This document shows positions 1 to 10,786 of a stretch of DNA of 64,000 nt, piece by piece. The stretch comes from Herpomyces periplanetae. Taxonomy: Eukaryota; Ascomycota; Laboulbeniomycetes; Herpomycetales; Herpomycetaceae. The notes under the pieces were generated by a model, which made no database searches, was not told the origin of the DNA, and was given only the letters and a program-made list of their open reading frames with translations. The stretch is taken from assembly GCA_009733715.1 (NCBI GenBank), contig WMKJ01000001.1, positions 283,629-347,628 on the forward strand, in the 5' to 3' direction. Numbering within the stretch: position 1 is the first letter of the stretch; every line of letters starts with the position of its first letter. Both the position numbers and the translations under genes were made by a program.

Positions 1-478
1 AATTATGGCACGATATTAAACAGAGGAACGATAGTGGATAACAAACAGTGTATGCAAGTAAAGATGGGGTGTTTCGGAGAGCATTGACCTAAGGTCGCGC
101 TCTTCATGACAGTGAGGGGAAGTGTGCAAGAAAACTACCCGCTCAAGGTCAAAGATGTAGTGCTGAAATCATTAATTAAAAGAGATAGGAACCCAGTGAT
201 CGGGTCACTTAACGTGATAATGATTTAGTTGTTGGTTTAAGCAGTGATCAGCGCCACGTTAAGGAAGAGGGAACTGTGAGTAAAGTGTGAAATTAGTGCA
301 AAATACGAAATAGGGGAAAAGTTGGGTTGGTAGACGTTAAACCAGCATGATTAACTATATTATCACACGCAGTAAGCATGTTTCACGGGAGGATAAGTCG
401 TGAAAAGGTAGATTCAAGGCCACGTTTATATATCGGGGTGCATATTACGGGGACATTTCGAGGGAAGTTGAAGTTAGG
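1..478. other. no gene recognised at left edge
   Basis: I see no supported coding exon here. The stretch is A+T-rich with scattered stops on both strands and lies downstream of the cyclin gene, so it holds that gene's 3' end plus unassigned DNA. A gene entering from the left of the window could contribute untranslated sequence. Confidence 0.5.
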
Positions 479-1523
479 TCAGGTTATACAGGAGAGATCG
501 GAACTGGTATGATGATGACATTGGCATAAAAGTTCTGCATTGGAATCACCGGAAGGAGTGTCCAAGGCAGATTTGAAAGTGGTTTTGGTGCTGGAATTAG
601 CTTGGCCAGTTGACGATGCTAGCTTACAGGGTGTTATTAGGGGAAAGCGTAGAAATTCTTCAAGGGTGAAGGCAACGCATTGTAAACTGGATGAGGAATA
701 TTTACGAATTAAAACGGGCGAGGGATGGTATAAACGACTGAATAAACCGATGATAGTTTGGTGGTTATAATCATTTGCCCATGACCAGTAAAGAGGATTA
801 ACGTAACCTAAAATATGACGAGCCAAGGCAAAAGCAGATCGAGCCAAAACTGACGGTGGTGTTGACACAAAGTCACGATAGGTGAGGGAAATTTCGCAGA
901 TATAGCGAGTCATGTACTCAAGTTGGGGATGAGTTGGAGATGAAGATATGAGGATGTGTAAAAAGCTTTCAACGGTAGCGTGACCGATTAACCAGTCGAG
1001 GGTTTGAAGCATATGGGATTCCATTTGAAGGAAAATGGATTTATCGTATAATGATCGACACAAAGTGTGCATTTCTGTTAACGTAGGGACACGATCTTTT
1101 CGGTCGGCATATTTAGCAGCAGTAAGTAAAGCGGTGCAACCGAGTAATTGGTAATGTCGTTTGAATATAAAACGTCGTGAACAGTATCGATCGAGAAGGT
1201 TAATAGACAAGAAAAGTGTTTCGGGAAGCAGTCGAAAGGCCGAATGAGCTTCTACCAGGAAGTCTATGAGAAATGGCCGCATATACCATTGAATTTCTGA
1301 TTGACAGTCGATCGAATGAACGTCGGGTAAAAAGTTTGTCTGTGGAGGGTGTTAACGTTTAATTTTGTGATGATACGGAGAGTATTTTACTGATGAAGTA
1401 TAGAAAAAACCTGACCTCAAGGTTAAGCAGATGGTGAAGCGTATCTTCGGTATGTTGGATGTTTGAAAAGCTTAATTGTGAATTAATCGAAGTAGTTTTT
1501 GATGGATTAACCTTTCCGTACAT
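479..1523 (-). CDS. G1/S cyclin, Cln/Puc1 type
   Basis: Two exons on the minus strand, 1523-1416 and 1339-479, joined across a 76-nt intron (1415-1340, donor GTCAGG, acceptor preceded by TTAAC). Phases close and give 322 residues. Exon 2 starts with TNFLPDV and runs into the cyclin box: QWYMRPFLIDFLVEAH, then LSINLLDRYCSRR, then TAAKYADRK. This is the signature of fungal G1 cyclins (budding-yeast Cln, fission-yeast Puc1), which activate the Cdc28/Cdc2 kinase at Start. The box lies at about residues 40-170 and a Ser/Thr-rich tail follows, as in unstable G1 cyclins. The start at 1523 was chosen because the region just upstream is a C/T-rich leader; an additional 5' exon is possible. Family is clear, exact orthology is not. 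Confidence 0.85.
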
Positions 1524-1780
1524 ATTGAGGGAAGGGAAGAAGAGGAAGAGGAGGAATTGGCGAGAGGTATAAAGAGAAGCATGGGAGAACAAACGAAGAC
1601 TTAAACAGGTGTAAAGAAGACTAGAATAAGATAAAGAGAAAATTTAAGCATGCTAAGCCTAGATCATTGAATGTATTGTTCAACATAAGTATAACCAAAC
1701 GTATAGGGAGGAAAATAGGGAAGAGATGGGATGAAATTGTTAAGATGAGGGAGAGGAAGTAGATGTGGATGGAGGCGGTT
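1445..1780 (-). promoter_or_regulatory. C/T-rich leader and promoter of the cyclin gene
   Basis: Read on the minus strand, the DNA upstream of the cyclin start is strongly pyrimidine-rich (on the plus strand runs such as gggaagggaagaagaggaag). Similar C/T-rich blocks precede the DnaJ and endosulfine genes in this window, and such blocks are common in fungal promoters and 5' leaders. No specific operator is identified. Confidence 0.4.
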
Positions 1781-3719
1781 GACTGTAGACACAAGAATTC
1801 AATAAATGTGCTAGTTGAATAAAGCGGAAAAGAATGTACGAATCCACCGCGTAGTTCAACAAAAACCGAACGGCAAAAGTGCGCGATTTAAATCCGAACC
1901 GGCAGCGACCGTGACCACCAAACCGGATCCATCTCCATCACACCCGAACCAACTCGGCTTGCCGGCCCGTTCCTGCGCTTGTCTGTCCAAACGTGCCAAG
2001 ACGCTGTTCCTGGTCCTGTTTGATCGAGTCTAACGGTGATGGTATTAAGGCGATTTAACTATTGAAAACTTTGGTCAAGGCCAGCAAAAATTCATTATCC
2101 TCATTCACTATCAGTTGACCTATTTTAAGCATCTACCCAGGTCCCATCTCAAACACTGGCTCTCCCTCCTTCGCAGTAATCCTGAGTACTGCTTGGGGCA
2201 AAGAACGGCTACGGTTTTTGGTACTTTTCGAAGCAGGACTAATAGGCTTTAGCATTATGTGTATAACGCATCATTAATGGGTTTGACAACAGTTCAGCGA
2301 CGGGATGTGCGATGTATTATGCTGGTTAGCAATGTAAATTTACCGCACAACTGGCGAAATGTTGCGTGCCTTGCGCATTCATACACATGTGCGTGCGTGC
2401 AAACGTGCGGGATGGAATGTTTTGTCCTGCTAGTATACAAATATATGCTAGCGTGCTAAACTCTCTTCATCTGAGAAGCTTTCTTTGCCCCTAATGACAA
2501 AATCCCCTAGTTACATCCTGGAATCCGTTCATTAAATTTGTCCAGCCCAATCCCTGTTTCTGCATAAAACATTCAAGTTATCAATCTCTCCAAGTTTGTT
2601 TTCCTTTCTCCTCTATTTAATGCCAATCTAAAATTTGCACCTTTCACGAAGTTCTAATCTCGATAACTCGTTAACTCATCTTATTCATGTCTTACTTAAT
2701 TTAAAAACTCAAAATCACCCAATATTCAAGTGAAATGTGCTGCTCTTACAACTAGTGGAGCCGTGAGATTCGTCTTAATATATTGGGTGGAGTACAATTG
2801 AACACATTGGCCCCGTGTTACACATTATGGAGAATGCCACATAAATTGTAAGCTTTGATTGATTTATTCCAAGGGAAAACTTTTTAGTTAAGCCACAATA
2901 AAAAAGCCCTATCTATAAAATTGAAACCCGTATATACTCTTTCTCTGGACACTAATAGCACATGTCTGAAGAAAAAGTTAAATCAATTTATACCATAATT
3001 ACTCGACTTATACTCATCTAACATAAAATTTTACGTAATGTATAAAGTAAAATCAATAATCCATAAACCTTTACCTGTCATTAAAGAGAACTAAATCGTA
3101 CATAAAAAGCCTCAATACACTGCACAGAAAAAACACAAGAAAGCTTTCCCCACAGGAAAAAGACGAGACGGGACGATCACGGCAAGCCGGGACAATTATT
3201 CATCCGACACATCCACGTAAGAAACGATAAAAATACGATTTTATGCCGCAAAAGTGGAGCAGAAAGAAAATATGGAGACTTCAGCCTTGTAGGGCTGAAC
3301 TCGACTGATCGTGCTTTCCGTTATGGGACGTCCTTCCTACCTGTTCACCGGTATCCAACCGTTTTAATAAAATTTTCGAGACTTTTACGCTATATCTCCC
3401 CTTGGTTTACTAATTTTGCATAGCACTCCATTTCCAGATCAAATACTTACGTGCTGTAATATATCCCTCTAATGTGTAATTATACTTTCAAGTTCATTTT
3501 ACCATCACAATTAATTAATGTTCTCGTTAAATTTCGCCCCGTTTGTCTACCATGCTTCATCATGCATCCTACTTAACCCATTTACATAACCTTTCTTCGT
3601 CCGTGAGCCCGGAGCTCACATTTTATTAGTTGTTAATAGCCCTGTGCAAATTTCAGTCATCATCCACCGCTAATACATTCCCAGTTTTCCTTTTTATCCC
3701 GCTAAAATCCATCAAAAGT
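1781..3719. other. intergenic region between cyclin and repeat-protein genes
   Basis: About 1.9 kb without a gene I can support. A 72-codon plus-strand frame at 1815-2033 lies in a locally G+C-rich patch but has no recognisable domain or partner exon, so I do not call it. Positions 2480-2660 and 3500-3620 are C/T-rich on the plus strand, as expected for promoter or leader DNA of the plus-strand gene downstream. Positions 3281-3298 carry one of two copies of a palindromic 18-mer listed separately. Confidence 0.45.
3281..3298. repeat. palindromic 18-mer, copy 1 (imperfect)
   Basis: TCAGCCTTGTAGGGCTGA. It matches 16 of 18 positions of the perfect palindrome at 30264-30281 and is itself a near-palindrome. 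It lies about 420 bp upstream of the repeat-protein start. Flanks of the two copies are unrelated, which suits a protein-binding site better than a remnant of a longer repeat. Confidence 0.45.
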
Positions 3720-6700
3720 ATGGCAGTTTTATCACTAGCCCACAAGTTCTTCATTATTTTGTTTGCATTCTGCATCCAATCCTCATTAGCTAAACCTCCG
3801 ATCCACAAATCCGAAGATTCTAATAATGAACTTGATACTATTCTTAATGATATCGTCGACCATGTTGCGCCCCACCACGTCCCTTTTAAATCTGTTGAAG
3901 AAAGTAAATTATATCTATTATCCAAGGTTAATGATCAGTTAATTCCTCCTTTTGGCCCTACACTGAATCTACCAACGACCTATGACACTAATACTGTTCA
4001 AAACCCGATTGCTTCTTCCCACGTACCTGTGAGCAGAAGCCCAAAATCCTATGATCAATTTTGTGGATTTCCTGTCAATCTTCCTTCTAGTAGCCATGAT
4101 ATATCCAATTATTCTAACGATCGGCTTAGAGGTAGTTTGACATCATCATCACCATCATATCCTAGCCATGAACCAATCAATTATCCCTCTTTTTGTCAAA
4201 ATATATCCTATGATTTTTCTTTGTATCATGATAACTTCCAAAACACTGCGGAACATTCACCAGGAGTGTACGAACATATTCAACAAATCTATGATGATTT
4301 AGTTCATACTACTACAATAAGGAACGACGGACATGAAGGGCCCAGTGGCTCGTATTTGGGCCAATCACAGCATCCGACGGAGTCACCGAGTCTAAGTGAT
4401 GTACTGAATTCAGGACTAGAACTTGGACCGTTTCCAAGTAACACACATACTCATCACCAGATCCCACAACCGCATCTTCAAAAGCCCCCACAACCACATC
4501 AAGCGCTCTCAAAACTAAATCAAGTGCTCTCTCAACCACATCAAGAGTTCCCGCAACTGCATCAAGTGCTCTCACAACCACGTCAAAAGTTCCCGCAACC
4601 ACACCAAGTGCTCTCACAACCACATCAAGAGTTCCCGCAACCACATCAAGAGTTCCCGCAACTGCATCAAGTGCTCTCACAACCACATCAAGAGTTCCCG
4701 CAACCACACCAAGTGCTCTCACAACCACATCAAGAGTTCCCGCAATCACATCAAGAGTTCCCGCAACCACACCAAGTGTTCTCACAACCACATCAAGAGT
4801 TCCCGCAATCACATCAAGAGTACCCGCAACCACATCAAGAGTACCCGCAACCACATCAAGAGTTCCCGCAACCACATCAAGAGTACCCGCAACCACATCA
4901 AGAGTACCCGCAACCACATCAAGTGTTCTCACAACCACATCAAGAGTTCCCGCAACCACATCAAGAGTTCCCGCAATCACATCAAGAGTTCCCGCAACCA
5001 CATCAAGAGTTCCCGCAACTGCATCAAGTGCTCTCACAACCACATCAAGAGTCCCCGCAACCACATCAAGTGTTCTCACAACCACATCAAGAGTCCCCAC
5101 AACCACATCAAAAATTCCCGCAACTGCATCAAGAGTTCCAGCAACCACATCAAGTGCTCTCACAACCGCATCAAGATGTCCTACAGCTGAATATTCAACA
5201 GCTCTCGCAGAGTCTCTTTGCACCTTTAAATGATGAAGGTATCATTAACATTCCAATACCCAGTGCACAATTAAATGCTGCATATAATTCAGCACTTGAG
5301 ATAGCCCTAAATAATACATCTCTTCCCAGAGTTAACTCGTCTCAACTCGAAAGCTCGCCTCACCCTTCTCTTCCGAACACGATCCAAGGACAATCAACTT
5401 TCGACACGGCAAATGTGGCTAGTTCATCGATGAAAAATGTCAAAAAACCATCGCCCATGGAAGAACCTACTAAAATTAGACGCGAGGAATACCAAAAACT
5501 TGTAAGTATTTTGGTCAGCTTATTGAAAATTTTATTCAGGGTATAACGTAACTCAACGTTTCAATTCCATTTGATAGATGTACCAACAACTTGTGCCCGC
5601 TCGACAAGAATCGGTTCCGCGTTCATTATTACCTTACCTTAATAAAGTCCGGCCATCATCATCATCATCACCATCAATATCATCATCATCACCAGAGTAG
5701 GCTAATGACATTTTAGAATACTCTAGCTCTTACTTACACATGGAATTTAGACTGATAGAACCAGTTATGTCGCCTCCAAAACCTCGATTGATATCGAAAT
5801 CCAAAAGTCTTGCTCGCAAGGCACCCAAACGCCCTTTAAGTCATGCATGTAACCCCTTAACTTGGGTACCACCATATTTTTACCAGGACAAAAGCTAACG
5901 GGTCCAAAAATTAGAATGAAGACCTACCATCGACATCGACAGATTTGCCACCTGGTTCATGGCAAGCAAAACATCATAGTGATACACCGTCGAGTCCCGG
6001 ATTAAGTCGTACATCTAATCACAGTAGCCATGTTTTGGACCTGAGTGGCCACCTTTCTGACTCTTCAACATCATCTGAGGGTTCTCCCATGGTTGACATC
6101 CCTAAAAAAGAGCGTTTTTCCATTTACCGGCACGTTGATAAAAGACCACGTCGTGTGCACCAAATGTTCCATAATTTACCCTTAATGCAATCTAAAGACA
6201 GGGAGTTTTATGTCCGTGTAATGAACAAACCTCAATCAGCCACGGAAAAAACTGATGGAACAGCAAATAGCCATGACATGGATCAATATGTAGTATTACA
6301 CAATATAGATGAGGGAATTCTAAAAACAGTACATGAACGGTTAGCAACAGATTCATTTAATAGTTATCGACTAACTTTTTCATGATAGTACTATAGATGT
6401 GTCCCCGGCCAGACGGCTAGAATATTTTCGCGTTACGAATCCCAGTCTTATTTCAGGATCATCTTCAGAAACGAAAAAAAATATACGTGGACAACCCCAG
6501 AAGAAAAAAGTTGTAGATCCGCTCTCACCCGATTTCAAGAGGTCTTGTTTCTACCTTATGTTCAATTCCGAGCTATCGCCTAGTGTTAGCGGAGATTATT
6601 TCGGCCATGTCCACTCCAATAGTATAATATTTACACAATACCCCACGGTAAGAATGTTAATTGCTCAAACAAGTTTTCGGAACAATGTATTAACCAATTG

Positions 6701-7357
6701 ATTGGCGTAGAATAAAACTAAACTTTACCCTTTAACAGTTTTCTGTCATGTCGATAATCACCTCTATGGAGTACTAGGAACTGGTGAGATGAGTCAAGGT
6801 AAGTTTTGTTTTATTAACAGCAAACCGTTTCCACCAGCTAAAATGATTCCAGTTTTACTCGATACAAAATCTCTGTCGTTCAGAGTCCAAATCTGCGAGG
6901 ACGGTTCAGTGTATTCTGAGACACGTTGGACAAGGGTACCGCCCAATCTCATATTCGAGGGTGGTGAAACTTTGGCATGTCCCCAACACGTTGCAAACAC
7001 GCTTAGGAAACGAACTCGTTTGATTTTGGTCGTAAATTCAATCCAGCGAAATATGGATGTATGTCGTAAAGTTCAAATTGTAACCGTCAGCATTGACTCC
7101 TACAAACATTTGGAGAGTGCAGCATATCGAAATTCGATAGGGGAAATACCTCATCGTTTAACAATGCATTCTGACGGCATTAACGACGTAATTGGATGGT
7201 TCCCAGTTCAACTGGAAAAAAGTCCAGCAAATGATCCAATCAGGTTTAAAATCCCAAGCGGTAAGGCGAGTAACGAAACATAAAACTTGTCAACATTTTC
7301 GCAGCTTGCAAATCATTTATCCAAGAAAATTATGCCTGTGTATTTGAACTGCCCTAA
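3720..7357 (+). CDS. predicted secreted heptad-repeat protein with novel C-terminal domain
   Basis: My model has six exons: 3720-5501, 5701-5865, 5915-6339, 6389-6647, 6711-7260 and 7305-7357. All phases close, giving 1077 residues. The start at 3720 gives a classic signal peptide (MAVLSLAHKFFIILFAFC, then a small-residue site). An in-frame ATG at 3630 would only add a leader. Residues about 255-490 are some 33 heptads of types HQEFPQP and HQVLSQP. The remaining 480 residues are non-repetitive, begin basic and Ser-rich, and end in a region with eight cysteines, fitting disulfides in a secreted domain. Introns 2 and 3 are both 49 nt with CTAAC branch sites. I do not recognise the C-terminal domain. 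The exon 1-2 junction is the weak point: an acceptor at 5577 would instead lead to a TAG at 5698-5700. It could also be two adjacent genes, the second starting near 5740. Confidence 0.6.
4488..5181 (+). repeat. 21-bp tandem repeat encoding heptapeptides
   Basis: About 33 copies of a 21-bp unit such as caagagttcccgcaaccacat lie wholly inside exon 1 of the secreted protein. Two unit types alternate irregularly (EFP/EYP versus VLS/VFS cores). Because 21 is a multiple of three and the unit lacks stops on either strand, the opposite strand is also open for about 300 codons; I treat that frame as a by-product. Confidence 0.95.
5655..5695 (+). repeat. TCA/CAT trinucleotide microsatellite
   Basis: Two short runs of TCA separated by interruptions. 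In the long-intron model they lie just before the 3' splice site at 5700. In the alternative isoform they encode a Ser-rich tail ending at the TAG. Confidence 0.8.
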
Positions 7358-7407
7358 AATCTCAATACTTACAATATAGAGCACTGTGTAAGATATCCTT
7401 ATATTGA

Positions 7408-9587
7408 TTATTCTACACGTTTTTTTCCTTCTTCGAGAGAACCATATCGCGTGGAATTAAGTTTGCATTCACGCTTTGCGAGAAACATTCCCAAGAGAAC
7501 ATTTTCGCATGCACTCTTCATGGCCTCACGGTAATCATCCAATGCCCAAGCCAATTTGTTAAGTTTTGGCCAATTAACCTGTAAACGGAAATTAGTTGTG
7601 GGTCGATTAACATAATTTAGCTGAACTTACAAAGAGTACACCATGTGTCCAAATTAAATGGAATGCAGCGCAACCAACTCCCGTGAACAATAACTTTATA
7701 ACGTGCGATGACCGATTTTTCCCATCATGACTTCTTTGACTAACAAAGCTCATCAAAATAATAAATGCACACGCTATGAAAATAAATGGCAAAGCCTGTA
7801 TAATCAATGGCCGTCGATCTATGAATACAGGTGATTTATAAGACATTTCAACATAAGGTTTATAAGTTCCGTGGAATAAGTCAAATGCGTCTTGACGCGT
7901 TCCATCCAGAAAGTTGTTCTTGATGTAACGTAAAACGGAATTGCGAAAATCGTGTAAGGCCCCAATTTTCGTACGTTTTCCTGTTCGAGTATAATCCGTT
8001 TTAAGCGCCCCAGTTCCCGAATACGCTAGTGATATAAGGTCTGCATTATCCGCCCACAAATTCCGCAGTATAAATGCAAAGCTTTCATACCATGTTACAC
8101 TTTCACTAACATGTAAGACACCCACATCAACTAACATTTGGTCCAGTATTGCCCGGGAAAACATACTTTGCACAACGTTAGTTCGATCCAGACAGTCCAT
8201 GCAATTGGTCCGAAATATGCCAGTTTGCCTTCTCTTAACTTCGAATCGCGCGTTTGAATCTGTAGAATTCAAAAGTCCATAGAAGTACCCATGATTTATA
8301 AGGCTTCGCTCCACTTTGGCAAGCAATAAGCTCGTCCTGTCCCATTGGAAACCTCGAGTTTCACTGTGGAAGTCAAAGTAAGTATAATGTAACTTTTCCA
8401 CGGGGAATTTTGTTAGATTTGAAGTTTCACTGGATGACCCCAAAATTGTTATCAATCGTTCAAATGAATCCTTGACCGCCCGTTCCCGTCCAGTTTGATT
8501 AATTAAATTAATCACGTACACATCTCCATACTTATTAATTAATCGATTAAAATGGCATTGGGCTGGATTGACAGCTGTTTCTACATTCCGTACAACCAAT
8601 TTTGGAGTGTAGTGTAGATTATTAACTTCTGACCAATATAGGGGAATACTGCCCCTGACTTGAACGAAGGACAGAACGTGTATAGCTTGAAATGAATTTT
8701 GATTGGGCGCAATATTACCATCATTGTTACTGTTGCCATTGACAATAATGATTTGCTCTGTTTCGTTGAAGTTGGAAACGTTACCAAAGTTGTCCAGGCC
8801 ACGGGAGAAGTAACGTGTTCCGACTCGATCGCGAGATCTTCGTGATATTAAATATAATGTAAACGAACGATTTTTAAGTGAAACAGGTCTGGTTTCGAAT
8901 ACACCAAAAATCACGGGTAGAATGTAAGGATCAACCACTGATACCTTTGAAGAAGTTGGAGTAAAGCGGGAATGGGATATTTCGGAATTTCGAAAGTTTA
9001 TTAAATCTGTTTGTATGAACCGATTCCAAAAGAACGTGTCATCTGCACGCAACCACAGAGGAATATCCGGTTGGGACGATGCTTGCCTTTGCATAGAATT
9101 GGTAAGATCAAACGTACAAGAGAAGTATAATGGCGAAGAGTGAATTAAATTTTTCAAGATTTGAACACACGATGATTCATCGGAATCACTGGACAAACTT
9201 TCGTGTAGCGGAAGAAACTCTGTTTCGAGAACTTTAAGAACTGTGTGACCCAGAATTTTATCCACAAAAGCCGTCTTGGTTACGACAATTATATACTTGT
9301 CTAAATTAGAAAATCAGTAAATAGAGACAACATCAAGCAAGGGAAGGGCGAATTGGATTAATATAAAATAAGCTTAACAAACCTAAACGCAATTGAATAA
9401 TTCCAAGTATACCGGCAACATTAAAGATACGTTTGGCAGGGGGAGGAGCATCATCGTGAAGTCGGATAGTTCCAGAAGGACGATCAATAGTCAATGATGG
9501 GGCATGATTATTAGAAGGTGAAAAAAATGTGTAGGATGAACAATGAACGCGAACGTTGATATCACGATAAGGAAATGTTAACGCCAT
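7408..9587 (-). CDS. SAC1: SAC1-type phosphoinositide phosphatase
   Basis: Three exons: 9587-9383, 9300-7631 and 7578-7408, with introns of 82 and 52 nt and closed phases, 681 residues. It dephosphorylates PI4P and other monophosphorylated phosphoinositides, normally in ER and Golgi membranes. The Sac domain is continuous: IQLRLDKYIIVV across intron 1, DKILGHTVLKV, then the catalytic P-loop NCMDCLDRTN (CX5R) at about residue 435. Two hydrophobic stretches near the C-terminus (from about 575) form the membrane anchor. The last exon starts VNWPKLNKL, as expected for the cytosolic tail, and is needed to complete the protein. Length fits the family (yeast 623). It converges on the repeat-protein gene, with 50 bp between stops. 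Confidence 0.93.
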
Positions 9588-10195
9588 TTCAAATCTCGAG
9601 CTTTACGTGTTAGACAAAAAAAAACAAGGGGATTAAGATGATCCAGATATAATAATAAGTTAATCTGCAGCACACGAGAAAAAGCTTAGTGATGAAGAAA
9701 AAGATAAAAGCGAAGAAGAAGCTTATTGCTTAAATCGACGAAGCTTAAACGCCCAAATTTGAGTAAAAACAAATCAAGACGGAGGAAACCAGAAGCTAAA
9801 TGTCCTACTCACGTGATATTTGGGTCGAAGCCGGGTGGGTAGGGGAACGGGTTAGAGGGGAAGCGCGAATAGGATAACAGGTTATGAGACGGATGAATGG
9901 GTGGATTAGGATTAGATGATCAAAAATTCTGAAGAAAAATAGTTAGGAATTAATTTGGTACGAGGTTATGATAACATACACAAATACAATGAAATTAGAG
10001 TAAAATCAGAGAATAATTCAAAACAAGAAAAATCATTTGCGAGAGAATGTGATAATTCACCCTATCACACCAAACAAAATTTATATAATTAATTGTGAAA
10101 AAATAAACAAATGAACAAAACTCGCTCTAATGTATCGAAATCCCAGACAACGCAATAAAATTTTCCAATTTTGAATTTGAACACGTCTATTTGCC
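9588..10195. other. SAC1 upstream region, no gene
   Basis: A+T-rich DNA upstream of SAC1 on the minus strand and downstream of the small unknown minus-strand gene. It carries a TCACGTGA E-box palindrome at 9809-9816. No coding exon is supported. Confidence 0.5.
9809..9816. promoter_or_regulatory. E-box palindrome TCACGTGA upstream of SAC1
   Basis: A perfect TCACGTGA octamer 222 bp upstream of the SAC1 start. CACGTG is the known core for fungal bHLH factors such as Cbf1. Occupancy is inference. Confidence 0.3.
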
Positions 10196-10724
10196 CTAAA
10201 TTTTCAATACCAAAATCACGAAGCCACAGTATTTGTGGCGGTGCAATGACATCATGTGGCACAGCGGGGAGTGGAGTTCGACAAGTTGGAAGGAGCCATT
10301 GGAAACAAGATGAGACGAGGGGTAATGTTGGGAAGGGAGAAAAGGGAAATGTTCGGAGATTTTTTTTCTTAACAAATCATTGAAATAGTGGAAGACACCT
10401 TCCAGGAACAGACGAGGAGTGTACGATCGTGATTTTTGCATTTGTGTAGTGATAATTACATATTTTGTATCGTTGTCTAACGCTATCCCAAACATTAAAG
10501 ATTCGTCTTTTCGCCCGCCCAAAATCACATTTACTCTTGCTGCTTGCGTAAGTTTCTTCAGGCCAAAAAAACTTATTTCTCATAGCACACTTACTCTTCT
10601 TCATCGAAATTCTTGAATATCGTACGTTTAGTTCAATATCCGAAGCTTGATCTTTCATTATTACCGGGGAAGGTTGAGCAACCTCATGAGGAAAATCAAC
10701 CCGTGTTAACCCTTTATCTTCCAT
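10196..10724 (-). CDS. small hypothetical protein
   Basis: Two exons, 10724-10595 and 10539-10196, joined across a 55-nt intron with a GTAAGT donor. The phase closes to 157 residues. The most protein-like segment spans the junction: MKKTRVNVILGG, then LMFGIALDND, then KYVIITTQMQK, a pattern of short beta-strands. The last third is compositionally odd (His- and Ser-rich) and may run past the true end into 3' sequence. I do not recognise the family. It is divergent from the Rab5 gene with only 62 bp between start codons, so the pair probably shares a promoter, unless this gene starts at an internal Met (residue 23). Confidence 0.45.
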
Positions 10725-10786
10725 TTAAACTCATCTATTCATCACAACCTTGACTATACCTTTGCATCACACTTTCTCTATTTCCA

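Noticed and set aside
4312-5223. 303-codon minus-strand frame with Leu-Asp-Val-Val repeats
   Set aside because: It is the antisense of the 21-bp repeat array, open only because the unit is a multiple of three without stops. The sense frame has a signal peptide and spliced continuation.
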